A DNA stretch of 64,000 nucleotides from Dirofilaria immitis (Eukaryota > Nematoda > Chromadorea > Rhabditida > Onchocercidae), in assembly GCA_024305405.1 (NCBI GenBank), contig JAKNDB010000002.1, forward strand, positions 62,001 through 126,000, read 5' to 3'. Numbering within the stretch: the first letter of the stretch is position 1; every line of letters begins with the position of its first letter. Both the position numbers and the translations under genes were made by a program. Shown here in pieces: positions 25,588 through 39,674 of the stretch. The notes under the pieces are model-generated. The model ran no database searches. It was not told where the DNA came from and saw nothing but the letters and a program-made list of their open reading frames with translations.

Positions 25588-27850
25588 AATTATGATAATT
25601 ATTGTTATTACTAATAAAATAATTTTGTTCAATGCGTCAATTGATAAAACCATAAAATGTTTTCAATTTTATAATTAAAAAAAAAAACAAAAATTTAAAA
25701 TGTAAATCAAAAAGTCATTATAAGTCAACGACTTATTGCAATCGAATAACTCATTCCATTCTAATCTAATAAATAATTATATTATTTCTATTTGTTCATA
25801 AAATTTATTCGTCAATTTTTTTCGAAAATACATTTAATTATTTTAATTAGAAAATGTCCAAATTTTTATGAATAATTCTTAACTTTTTCTTTTATACATT
25901 TTGTAATATATTATTCTATCCTATTTTGTTATATTAAATGTTATATTATCATTTCATTTGACTTTTTTTGCTTCTTTTATCTTTCCTTTTATTTATTCTA
26001 AATCATTTTTCTTCTTCTCATATCATTCGTTTCATTCTCATTTTCGAGAACAACAAAAAAAAAAAAGAAATCCATTTCAGTAAACTAACTCATCCTTTAT
26101 AGAATAAAATGAAATGAGATGGAGGAAAAAGGATTTTCCTTTTTTTTATCTCAAAAATTTTTTTCTAACTTTTCATTTTTATTTGAAATGTTTTCTTTTT
26201 TTTTGTTATTCCTATGAAATATTTTCATCTCAAAAATATTTTTTGCATACATTTTTATTTTATTCGCAAAAACGATAAAATGAAAATTTAATCCAACAAT
26301 AAATTTTAACGTAATGATATTTCATATTTACGCTTGGAAAAATGCATTATTATATTTTGATGATTTTTATTTCCTATCAAATAAACGAACAAACATATAT
26401 TTATATATGGGAAATAATAATTATGGTTATTATTATTGGTATTATGATTATGGTAAACATTTGATGATAATAATATACGTATAGAAATCAATGATATACA
26501 ACAAATGCTATCACCATTATCTATTATTTCAAAAATTCTTATATTTTTTTAATTTATTCATTTAAAGATAAAATATTGAAAACTAAATTCATGCAACGAT
26601 GTTGCATATTTTAACAACAATTATTTGCGATAATTTTTTCTTACATGAAAAGGTGAATTGATAACAATTCTATCAACGATTAATGATATCAGCAGATCAA
26701 ATATTGTTTCTTTTTTTCGATTTGTCCTTTTTTTTCTATAAAATTTAAAAATAAATAAGTCAACTTTCCATTTTTTTCCATTTATTTAAAATAATTAGAT
26801 GTAGAAAATATGTCGGAATATAAAATAATATTATATTATCATATTTGTCCATTTCTCGTTTCTTCTGCCTATTATTTCAATGATTACTTTTTTGAATATT
26901 ATCGAAACGAAAAAGATGGAAGATTCTGAAGTGGTAAATAAAAATATTGAAGATATCGGCAATTTAACTAACCATTCGTCGTATCACATCTTCATTCATT
27001 TATTTTTGAATAAAAACCTCTCTAGATAAGCATTTCAGTCCTACGGAATTGTCTCCTCAAAAAAAAAAAAAAATTTCCGATTGAAAATTGAATTTTCATT
27101 TTGTGCGTAAATTAGCCAAATTCAACAGGATACATTATGGATAGCGATGACGATGATGATGATAATGATGTTGATGATGATGATGATGATAATAGTGATA
27201 ATAATAATTGATACTCATCTCTTTTTTTTGTTATTGTTTATTTTTAGATAAGATGGAAATTATATTCGTTGCACAATATCCTTTTCTTTCTTATCACCGA
27301 TTGATTTATTTGCTAGTTTTCCTAAGAGACTTTTTCTAGCATTTTATCAGAACTTTTTTTTGTTTATCATTATCTATTACAACATCTTTTAATTTTATTC
27401 AAATTGGCAGAATAAAAGAAAGTTTTTAACTGATCAATTTTTGATGAGAGAACGAATAATTTGTTTTAAAATGCATCAAAAGTTATCAAAAAAATATTAT
27501 ATCATTATCATTATGATTGATATTTAAGTTTGGCAAAAATATAGTAAAAGTTTTTTTATAAAATACTAGGAATTTTAGGAAATTTTTAATGTTAAATTTT
27601 GATATGATAAATGTTTTCGAAAAATGATTGAAAAATTCGAAATTGAAGCATGTTGTTTACTACATATTCTATTTTAATCATCAATCATAACGATATATAT
27701 ATATATATATCGAGAGAGATAAGCAATGTTGAAAAATTGGTTATAAAATTTTTCTAAAACTTTTTCAGTTCAAGTTAAACATAATATTAAAGTTTTTGTT
27801 GCTTTCATTCTTTCTATTCTTTTTTGAGACATATAAAACGATTATGCTTA

Positions 27851-27947
27851 GATTGATCTAAGGATAATGATAATCGATATATGCTTAATTTAGGTGGTAA
27901 TGAAATATATATATATATATGATTGATCTAAGGATAATGATAATCGT
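27851..27947. repeat. 26-bp direct repeat around an AT run
   Basis: GATTGATCTAAGGATAATGA plus TAATCG occurs at 27851-27876 and again at 27922-27947, separated by about 45 bp that includes a (TA)n tract. Confidence 0.8.
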
Positions 27948-30900
27948 TTATTTTTATATTTTTTAAAATACATTAATTAAATCGTATTTAGTTATCTTTT
28001 AATTTCATTCTCTATATTAAAAGAAAAAGCTTGAAATGTTACAAAAAAAGAAAGAAACAAAGAAAATCAAAATTTATTGAAAAAAAAGTTCGAATTTACA
28101 GTAATATTTGATTATAATATTAAAAAAATTGATTTAATTCACTTTTAGATGTTACGAATAAATATTTTTCGATAATTTATAATATAAAAAATTAATATTA
28201 CTTATTAAATAATTTCAATTTCTTTTTCCGTTATATATGAATAGATAATTAAAAACTTACTTTATTAAATTAAAAATTATTTTTCATTGTTAATTAAACG
28301 CTGATCAATTTTTCGCATCAGTTTACTTTTCTTATCTGTATTTTCATGCATTCATGCAATTGTCATTGTTGTATATCTTATCAGAAAGATAAAAGCATGA
28401 TAAATATTTTCGTAGTTTTTATCACTTTCTAAAAGCATATCCAGCGAATTTGCTTGACTTCTTGAGATGAAAGTGGGATATAAATTATCAAAGGTATTAA
28501 TTTATATAAATATATTTTATGATAATGAATCATTTGACGGGATAAATGCTTATACCTTGTTAATTATACCTTTTTTGTTTCAGATCTTTTTCATTGTTTC
28601 ATCGCTTCAACTTATTTTCATAATTTTTTTACTTTTTTTTTTAGTTGATCGGATTATTTAGCGTTTTATAAACTGAATGAAAAAAAGAAGATGAACCATG
28701 ATGAAATTTCAGGCATTCTTTTTCGTTTCCTATAATATAAACAATTTCAGAAATTTTCAAATTTATTATTAGAAAAATTTGATGCCAATAAATAACATAA
28801 ATCCTATGATTCGTTTCCAATACAAATATCAACACTTTCATTTATTATTGGTTTCGAATTCTAAAATATTTGTTGAAGATGGATTGTAAATTATTCGAAT
28901 TATTCTGGAGAATCGCATTAAATTTTGAAAACCACTAATTTTATTTTGATGATTTTCTTTTTCTTCAAAAACTTTAATACCATACTGATAATAGAATATC
29001 AATTAATATGATGATCATCATATTGATAATAGAAATCAATTGATATAATGACGGTTAAACAAGCAAGCGGCAAAGAAAAAAATAATAGAAAATTTTGCAA
29101 ATAAATGAACTTAATATGCGTTTTGAGTTTTCTTGTTGTCTATTGGTTTTTGGATAAAAATAAAAATAAATTTGAATCAAAATTTTAAATTCTATTTGAT
29201 TATTACAAACTTTCTTTTTTTTTATTTCTTTTGATTAATTCTTCAAAATTAAAATTACTAAACAGAATAATTGAGCATATATCTTAATAATATTCTATCA
29301 TAATAATTGCATATTATTTGACTATTTTTTTAAATCTTTTAAATATTTCATTATCTACGTATAATAGATTTTTCATAGAACTTTTGAAGTGAATTAACTA
29401 CGATTTTAAATAATAATATCAAATTTTTGGAAGAAAACTTAATCTTAACATAGATGATAAAATTAATCAATTTATACTTCTTTATTTAAAACATTTCAAA
29501 TTTTCATTATTAAATAAAATTTGCTGAATTTACGATAGATTTTTTTCTGCTTATTGGAAAAATCTAATTTTTCAATTGGCACAAAATTCTATTCAAATTT
29601 TAATTTAAAATGTACCGAATATTTTTTCCTGCAATTCATTGGCTATTATAATTTATCGATTAATTGAAATTATTCATTTCAATTAAAAAAATTTTCCTCT
29701 TTTATCTTATTGCTTCGTTTTTTTTTGTGTAAATTTTGAAAATTATTATGGGTTTTACTTAAAAATATAATTTAATTAACTATTAATAAATATTTAAAAA
29801 TAATTAATGATAGGAAAAAACCATTTTATCATTTTAAATTCTTATCATTTTTATCATTTCCATTTCTGTATGCAGAATTAAATTTTTTGATGAAATTGAT
29901 GAGAGAGAAATAACGAAATAGTTGGAAAATAATAGGAAACATGCTAAATAATTCTGAGCTTTTATTATTTAATATATGTAGGCATATTTAAACAATGATA
30001 ACTTTAATTTGCATTTAAAGAAGTGTTCAACGATGCTGGTACGATATACGATGGTAGATTGTTGCGGTATGAAGTATATGATAGCATACAGTACAGTACA
30101 GTATTGCATACATTTATATATCTAACAATTGCATTACTGTTTTCAGTAAATTGAAATCTCATGCTATATGAAATAATATCATGCCATGACTGATATCATT
30201 ATGTTATAGTAATACGACTGCAACTTGTATGTAACATTAGTACATATCATGTCATTACTGTTACTTTACTACATATGACAAGTAATTCATATAATATTGG
30301 TATGTATGTGATATGCATGATAATACTGTATATAACAGCGTTAGTATTGTAAATAATATCAGTACTATCTCTGGATAAACTAAAGCATCATGCTAATTTT
30401 ATTATCTTCTTCTGTTAGATAAATGATAACTTCGAACCAATCATAATTTTCTGTACGAACATGAATTAAGCAATGATAATTAAATGATTTCAAGTGATAT
30501 AATTATTTATTTCTTTTATTCTATCCAAAATAAAAAATTGATATAATGAAAAAATGAAAACTTACAACTATAGAAATTAATTTTTGACGAATAAATTTTA
30601 AATTCATATGAATTTAAATTTTTAAATTTAAGCCATTATAATTATTTTTCTAATCATTTTTATAAAATTATATGGTTTAGAAGTTTTTGCAAACTTTGCA
30701 AGAAAAAAAATTTTAAATTTTAACTAACAATTTGTCTACAAATTAACATTTTATCATTTTCAAATATTTTTAGCAAAGAACAATGAAATAACAATTTTTC
30801 AATTTTTATTTCCTAAAACTTTTTAACTGATAAAAATTTTTTTCAAAATAATAATAAACAGATATAACTTTGCTAAAATGGCTAATTATCATAATGGAAT

Positions 30901-33117
30901 AATAATAATAATAATAATAATAAAACTATCAATTAGAAAATCAAAAAATAAATTAATTTCTTCTTTTTCCAAAATTTTTTCAAGCATAAATAACAACTTT
31001 AAAAAATATTATTTTTCCAAACAGTTTGTTTTATATTTATTGCTATAATTAATACAAAAATGATTAATTAAAAGATGTTAATTTCTGACATGTTAAAACA
31101 TTCTTTACTCGATTATATTATTTGATATATAATAACGGATAATACAGATATATTATCCTATTAAATATTATTTCGATACATTCTATAAATGCTAGAAACA
31201 TTAGTGGAACGTATAAATAATTAACGTATTTAATTAGTTTAGCATCTTAATTAATTAATTTAATTTATCACAATACTTGATGAGATACTCGATAGTCATT
31301 TAAATGAATTTGACAATCATTTCCAATTTCTAAGTTTATATTTCTAAAATAATTTTTGATTCAAATTATTTGCTGCCAATAAATAAATTTAATTCAAACG
31401 AAAAAATTCGTCTTTTTAACAGCCTTGTAATTATTTAAAACTTATTTTTCATCAAAATTAATTCATAAATCAACAAAAAACTTTTCGAAATGTCTAAAAT
31501 AGTTGAGAATAAAATTTTTTCCCATTTTTGTTACACACAATGAGTTTGAGAGGTTTAAGCAAAAATTTTATTTCTTTATGGGAAATAGCAAATTTTTACT
31601 TTTTGATCGTCTCGATGAGCTTTCTTAAATTTGTAAGGAAAAAATATTTTCGAAAAGAATGAGAAGATTGATAATGATGGAAAATTCAAATTTTTGATAA
31701 TAGTTTTATTTCTAAAACAATTATGCAAATATAGAATTCAATGAAAGTTGAAATTTGAGTAAATTAAAATAAAAATTAAGCAATCAATATTATGTTAATA
31801 AATCATAAATAATTTGATCTTATGAAAGCAGAAATGCAAAAATAAATGTTAATAGCATATACCTACATATAATTGAGGTCAAACTAATTAATTAATACAC
31901 ATGCGAAAAATTTCAGTGCTTTAAAATTTAATTCGATTTTCGAGGTTTATCATGAATCTTAAAAATTATATGGATATAATATATGGATAATTTCCGGGTA
32001 GCGAAAATTCAAAAATCTTGGATAGAAATTGAAGAAATTATCAAAATTATCAGCATATACTGAATAGAGAACATTTATGAATGTTATAAAAATTTTAATT
32101 TTTAATCTTATTTTTCATTTTAATATTTTTAATTCAAAAAGGAAAATATTAAGGATCGAGAATATATTATAAATTAATGATTATACACAAAAATCCAATA
32201 TCAAAATTATCATTTTCCATATCATATTTGGAAATTTGAAATTCTGGACCAACTAAAATTTAACGAATAATTGAAGTAACTCGTTGTAATTTATTGTTTA
32301 TTTCTCAATATATTTTCACTAATTTCAAATCGTTATATATTTAAAATTCAAATCTTTTAAACAGTTATCTTCTTGGAAATCTTTGTTTATCGTGATAAAA
32401 CATGATGCAATTTAAATCGTAGATAAAATATCATAGCTGTAAGATGTCGATATAATTTTTAGCCGAAGATTAATATTTAAAAACTGGTTTTTTATTATTT
32501 TTATTTGAGCTATGCATTGTTTTTAATAAATTTACTCCAAATTCAAATTATTTTTTATGATTAGCTTATTTATAACATATGAAAAGGAGTATTGATTTAA
32601 TTATTTTGATAATATTATGATTATTAATATGATTAAAGTTTTAAACTTGTTCATCTAAATTTACCTTATCAATTTTCTCGTGCTTGTGTCGGAATTATTT
32701 ATATCATTTATGATCAACAGGAATAAGTAATTTTATAACAAATATCTTCCGCTATTCTCAAATATATACGATGCAGGATTTTATTGGCTTTTGATGCTTT
32801 TTCTTTCGGGAAACTTTGATTTTCACAATATCTCAATTACTATATAATTTTGATATTCTATAATTAAATAAAAATTATCACTGATTACCAATCGTAACAT
32901 TAAATCATGTTCATTTTATCATTTTTGGGAAAAGGAATAAAAGTTGTATTATTTTAGGACATTGATATTTAAAAATTCTTCCTACATCTCTATATCATCG
33001 AATGTTTATCAATAACAATATGATATTGGCAGCGTGTAATATTCCTCAAATTTTTTAATGAGAAAAAGAAAAATTATGTTGCTAAATTTGTTATTTATGT
33101 CAATAAAAGGAAATATT

Positions 33118-33238
33118 TGATTGAGATGGATGAATATTAAAGATGGCGAAGTTTTTGGCGAAGTTTTGATTGAGATGGATGAATATGAAGATGGCGAAGT
33201 TTTGTTTGAGATAGATGAATATTAAAGATGGCGAAGTT
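33118..33238. repeat. about 40-bp tandem repeat, three copies
   Basis: Units of TTGATTGAGATGGATGAATA followed by TTAAAGATGGCGAAGTTT. The first unit has an extra internal TTGGCGAAGTTT, the second lacks two bases and the third has two substitutions. Confidence 0.85.
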
Positions 33239-35350
33239 AATAGAAAGTAAATTTGATAATTTTTCTAAAAATTATTTTCAATTCATTTCTTTTTTATTTG
33301 TTTAATAAAATATGATAAAAATTATAAATGCATTATTTTTTCTTATATTATAAATGCAATTTAAAAAAAAATGAAAGAAGCAATATCTTTTCTTTAAGAT
33401 AAAAACAAAAATATAAATAAATTATATTTTTATGTATTATAATTATTTTATAACAATTAATAAATGCATATAATTTGTTTTAAATTAATCAATAAACAAT
33501 ATGATAATATCTATGCTTAACTATTGTATATATTAAGAACAATGTTAAATTATTTGTAATAAATACAGTAGTCAAACATTTATTTTATTGGAAGAAAGGG
33601 ATGGGCTTTGAAAAGTTGAAGTTAAATTAATGTATATGAGAAAAGAGGAAAGGAAGAAAGTTGAGAAAGGGAGGATCTTCATTTTCATTTCGGTCATTTC
33701 ACATAATATGAAGCATTTAACTTCTCAGGCAAGTAATATCCTTTAACCAATTTTTATTTCAATTTCAATTCCGAAGTTAATAAACCTTTTTCTTTCCGAC
33801 TAATCTCAACATAACCTTAAAGTTTAATCATTTCTGAACCCTAATATTGCTTTTTTAAATTTAAACAATAAAATTTTCTGCTGGAAATTTCAAAAATTTA
33901 GCGAAATTAATGAAGATAGAAAAGCATTCTTTGAAATATAATCATTATTAATTTGCTTATTTCAATTGAATTATTATGATATCATTGGAAAATGTTATTT
34001 ATTTCAATTGAAATAATTTTTAATTTTAACATTGTTTTGTAAATTTTTTATTAATCAATAAATTAATGAATTTATTCATCCATCCGCTCCAATAATTCCA
34101 ATTAAAAAACAGTACTTTTGATTTTATTTCATTTAAATTTCTAATATTTATAATGTTGTTATCACTGATAGCAGAAGGTATAAATAATTGTATAAATAAT
34201 TTTCAATGAAAATAAATATAAAAATTTCAAAGCGAATTGAATATTGTTAGTTTTATCAGATTCCAATATCATTTCTATATTATTTACAATAATATTACAA
34301 TGCACGAAAATGTATTATTTCATAATTACAAATTATTTTCGATATCTAATCAATTCATTCATTCGTTTTTAGATAAACTTTTTTAAACCTTCTAAAAAAA
34401 TTTAATCATTTTTCGCGCGATAAGTTAATTTGTTTTATTTATTTATTTCATTTGATCAATCAAATTTATTTATTCATCTTAAAATAAATAAACACTTGTA
34501 TTATCAAAAAAAAAAAATCTATTCAATTGAGGTGTTCTTAAATACTTTTTCCATTTCCGAAAAAAATATTATTTCAATCAACCGATAACAAAAAGTTTTT
34601 ATATATTAATTTTATATTAATTTTAACAAACTTTAAAAGTCATTAAATTTTTCAGAAAAAAATATTTCATTACAATAATGTTACAATTTGTTTGTTCTAT
34701 TCTTCTCACAATTCAACAAAATTGATTGAATTTGAAATGATTTTCAAAAGTCTTTTACTATTCAAAAATTAGAAATAATTTTTATAAATTTTTTATTGGA
34801 AATAATCCAAATTCTAACTAATAATTAATATTTCAAATATTCATAACTTAATTTCTAAGTGTTCCGATGTAGTGCTAAATGTTACATTGAATATGTATTT
34901 GGTTTTATTTCGAAAATTTGAAAAGATTTTTAATTTTACCCCAACTTATTGTTTTTTTGTGACAATTATTTCATGCAACTATGTGGCTCTGCAATCATTT
35001 GCTAAATTAATAACTTAATATTTTAAATTAATGGGTAATTAAATAGGCTGAATTAAATGTTAATATTAATTTTTTGACTATAGCACATATTTAAAAAATA
35101 ATTTTACATGAAATTATCACTAATCAAAATTTAACGAACGTACTAAATAAAAATTATTGATTTTTTTCGTTTTCATGACAGAAGATTACGATTTTTTTCC
35201 ATGTTGCTTTCGATATTTTAGAATTTTTGTGAGAAACAATTAACCGATCGATTAAGTAATTTCATTCATAATTATTTTAGATTATCGCTTAAAAATATAA
35301 AACTTTACTCTGATTAAGTTTCGAAAAAATTTATCAGACTTAACCGATTA

Positions 35351-35359
35351 AATTTTCAG
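35351..35359 (+). promoter_or_regulatory. possible trans-splice acceptor of the receptor gene
   Basis: AATTTTCAG about 50 bases upstream of the ATG at 35408, with a T-rich segment between. Consistent with an outron end, but AATTTTCAG is common in this sequence. Confidence 0.3.
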
Positions 35360-35407
35360 TTTTTATTTTTAACTTTTCATTCTAAATTTTTAATTTTTAT
35401 ATGCGAC

Positions 35408-38400
35408 ATGTCGATAAAAGATCTGACTATATTAGGAAGTATGGCAAACAACGATGAACAACTACCGTTCTGTAGTATTTGTATGGGTTCGTCAGATTTA
35501 CCATACATGGTAAGCTGATATCGTATCATTTGATGATTTGATACGATATTTTACTTATTTAATACTATATTATTTGCTAAATCAATATTCAGTTTTTAGC
35601 TTAATTCATTGTATCAGATGGGTTTTTGAGAAAATAAAAAACAGTTTATTAATTTGCAAACAATTTCTTATTTTCATTTCTATTAATTTCTTTTGCTTCT
35701 ACATAAATACCTAAAATTAGATCCATCCGCATTTTATTCATATCAATTTTTAATTTTTCATCAATTTTATTCAACAAAAATATTTTGTTAAATTGAATTG
35801 TAAGTATTTTATTAAAAATGATATTATCATATGGTACTAATTTCGAAATATTAATTTTTAAATTTCTTGAGCCTAAAGAAATTAAACAAAAGAGAAAAAA
35901 AGGAAACAGAAATCAGATAGAAGGATTTAATATTTCAGAAATATAATTTAGCAGTATCAGGTGTAATATTACCAATTATTGGTTTTATTGGCATTATCGG
36001 GAATTGTCTTGTAATGACTGTTTACGGGAATATCGAACAACGAAATCATTCAACAAATGTTTATTTAGCTGCTTTAGCATTAAGTGATTTTTCAATGATA
36101 TGGACAGCAATTATTTTATACGGCATAGAAGCCTGGAGGCATCATGGCCCATTAGGTATAAATTTCAGTATATTTTTAAGAATTTTTTCTATTTTTAAAT
36201 TTAAATTCATATATGTATCGATTTTATAGCGTATATTTTACATTAATACTTCAATATATATATGTATCAATTAATTTATGACAATATTTTTATCATTTTT
36301 AAATAAATTTGTTAAATTGAAATTCCATCAATCTATTAAATTATAATTTCTCATTTTTATCATATGTATTTAGTTTATTTCAGAAAATAATTAATCAATG
36401 ATAAATAAATATTACTTAATTTTTAGTTTTATCAATTATTTATGTTAGAAGCGCTGAATTTGTTTTTCCAATTAGTACTATGCTACAAACCACTTCTGTT
36501 TATTTTTGTGTTGCTGCAGCTGCTGATTCATTTGTTCGAATTGTCTTATCAGCAAAAATCAAAGATAAAATTTGTACACCAAGGTATCAAACTAGAATAT
36601 ATCAGATTTTAAAATTTACTATTCTAATATAAATTGTTGCTTAATAAGTTGTTTTAATTCCATAAAATCTAATTTGAATTGAAAAATTCTTATGTGAAAT
36701 GAATATTTCATATTTTGAAAATTTCATAAATTAAGCCTAAAATGTTTTTATAATTTTTAAATTTAGAAAAAAATTTTTTTTTGGTAAAATATGATTTAAA
36801 ATGAAAAAGATATCTAACTGTTCTCTCTTTTGTTAATTATTTTAAGGCATAAATTATAAATTATTACTTATTAATTTGTCAATTGATTTAAAGCAAAGTG
36901 AAAATTAACTTTATAGTATAAAGGAAATTAGAAAATAATAGATTAGTAAAATAAATGCGAAATTATAATTGATGAATTGAACGTCAAAGCATTGTAATAA
37001 TTGCTATATTAAATAATGATTAAATTATCTGAAATCTAGAAACCGTATCCGATGATCAGATTGATCGATCAATAATTTCGTATCCAATCGCAATAAATCG
37101 ATCATTGATTTTCATTGTGGAATCAATTCTGATATTTTTGCTTTTACCAAAAGCTATTACTCATACATTGTAAAAGTATTGAAATAACACTAAATTGAAT
37201 TTTCGTGAAAATTGCTTTATTGAAATTGTATTTCCTTCATTCATTTTAATCTTTTTCTCTCGCTCTCTCCACATTTCCTCTTCTTTTCTATTCTTTTCTT
37301 AGAATTTATGGAAAAAGTAAATTTTCCTCATAATAGTTTTTCTCGATAGAGTGAACTTAAGAAAGTTTTGTTCAAATAATTTATCCTAAATAGTCTTTTT
37401 TCCTTACTGATAAAATATTTTACCTTCGATTAAATCCATCGTTTTCTCTTTTTTTCGTTAAAATTTTTTGTTAAAATTGAATTTTAAATTTCAACTTAAA
37501 TTGATTTTTTTGAAAATTTCTTGCGCGAAACTTTTTCCAGATAAGACTTCAATTTTTATTAATTTTCAAAAATGAATAAAAGGTCAATTTTGAATTTGCG
37601 ATAAATTTGTCGTATAAAATATCGTTTTTTTTTTTTTTTCGATAAATTAATAAAGAAGTGAAAAACGAAGCAATTGACTTTGTAACCTACTCATTTATTC
37701 ATTCATATATTTATTGATTGATTCATTGATTAAATAAAATTTATTAAAATAATTAGATAAAAATAATTTAGAAGGAAAATATATCAAAATATATTTCCAT
37801 CAATTCTATTTTAATAGAAACAAAAAAGTTTAAATTGTTGAAAATATTTAATGAAAAATGAGATGATAATTAAAAAAGCAATATATTTGAAAGATTTAAT
37901 ATTTGAAATAATTTTCAAAAATAATAAGTTGAATTACAATTGAAAATTCAATAATATATTATCACTACAATGCGTAAATGTCATTGAATTTCATTAAAAT
38001 AGAAAATATCAATTGAAGAATAAAATCAATCAATATTGCTAATCTTTGCAATTATGCTATCGCTTATTATGAAGAAAACGATATTTGAATATTGATTTTT
38101 CAGATTTGCTCGATTATTTGTGCTATCAATTGCAATAATATCATTTCTATATAATGTGCCACATTTTTTTGAATTAAAAATTATTGATTGTATCGATGAA
38201 ACACGAAATGATACATTATCAGTTCAAGTCTGCCCTACTGGTATGATGATAATACTTTATGATGATAACGAAACATTTTATTTGTTTCCGATACAGTTTT
38301 TATTTTTAAATATTATAATTATTAGCTGCACTAAGTTTTAATATATGTGTGTATATCTATAAGCATTCTAAGAACATTTTTCGAATTTTGAAAAAATTAC

Positions 38401-39674
38401 GTCGCAAGAAGAAGATAAATTTATTAATTTGAATTGATAATTGTTAAATAATTGCAATATTTTAATTTGAAAAAATTTCATTTCAGAAATTTCTATAAAT
38501 TTTTGTACGAAATTTCATTTCGTAATTTTATAAAATTTGATTTTTTTGAAAATATTTTGAAATATGTGTTCAAATATTCGAAATAACAAAAAAAATTTTT
38601 CGTTTTCAATATAAATTAGTTTTGAGAGCTTCGAAACAATGCATTTTATTATGCATTATATTATACTTATATGTATACGATATTTATGGCCGCTGGACCA
38701 CTTTTAATTATCGTTACGCTTAATGTGTCAATTGTCCGAGTGGTACTTAAAAATGGTGCTTCCGGTAAATAATTTTTAAATTTCGTTAAATTTTTTCTTC
38801 TTTTTTTCTTATATATTTAATAAAAATATTTTAATTTGTGCAAATTATTATAGTATACAAATAGCTATCATATTATTGAAAATAAAGCTGAATTAATTTA
38901 GAAATAAAAGGAAAACGTAAAATTATCATTTGATGGCAAAATGATATCTTCTTTTTAATTTTAGAAGAATAAATTTGAATATTTAAGGAATCTTTTACCT
39001 TATTAATCAATAAATTATTATTCGTAAATTTGATTTAGAGGATTCCGATACGATTAGTCTTATAGTGGTCGTTTTTATGTTTATTTTTTGTAATTCAGCT
39101 GCTCTTTTGGTCAATTTTATTGAAATGTTTTTTGCTGATAAGGTAGAGTTTAAATTTCTTTTATAATAATATAAAAACAATAATGTATTATTTAGAAATT
39201 TAAAAAAAAAAAAAAAAACAAAAACAAATTAATCAATATTTTAATAACATCAATTTATTAAACATTACCCAGAACTATATGAAAAGAATTTAGGAATTCA
39301 ATCAATAATTTAATCTTTAAATATTACATAATTATAATATGATAATGAAATGACAAAAGACGAAAAGAATTTGTTCAATTCTGATAATTTTCATCGTTAA
39401 AATTTCAGTCTTCAAAAATTGTTCAATTCTATTTTTGAAAGTTTTTTTTGTAAAAATATTTCAAAAAAAGTGGGGAAAACGAAAACTTTTATAGAATTAT
39501 GATGCATTAATATATTTGGTTGATATGTCTAATCTATTGGTGATTATCAATTGTACCGGCAATTTTTTCTGCTATTTATTTTTTGGTGGAAGCTTCAGAC
39601 GTACACTTCGAAAAATTCTAATCGATGGATCGGGCCAATTTTATCTGGACTGCTTCATAGAGTATCATCAATAA
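35408..39674 (+). CDS. rhodopsin-family neuropeptide receptor, FMRFamide-receptor-like
   Basis: Seven-transmembrane receptor, probably for a FMRFamide-like peptide, acting at the plasma membrane. Exons: 35408-35509, 35939-36155, 36427-36583, 38104-38240, 38627-38764, 39039-39142, 39495-39674, joined in phase to 344 residues. TM1 has G55-N56, TM2 has LAALALSD (D84), TM3 is in exon 3, ECL2 carries YNVPHFFE and CPTELRNN, TM5 has a Pro (MAAGPLL), TM6 reads FIFCNSAALLVNFIEM, and TM7 SNLLVIINCTGNFFCYLFF is followed by helix 8 FRRTLRKIL. PHFFE, FCNSA and the divergent TM7 fit the FMRFamide-receptor branch (family knowledge). Oddities: the DRY position reads D140-S141-F142, the exon 5 acceptor is the unusual TTTGAG, and the C-tail is short. 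An in-frame ATG at 35441 is an alternative start. Exons 3-7 lie inside arm 1 of a large inverted repeat. Confidence 0.88.

Larger units (their letters stand above)
20930..35340. other. 14.4 kb intergenic region
   Basis: AT-rich sequence with small tandem duplications (listed) and scattered simple repeats, for example (GAT)n at about 27145-27195 and AT runs at 27694-27710 and 27905-27920. A TACAGTACAGTA-type stretch lies at about 30085-30105. One weak exon candidate is given at 23486. I see no other gene. Confidence 0.5.
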
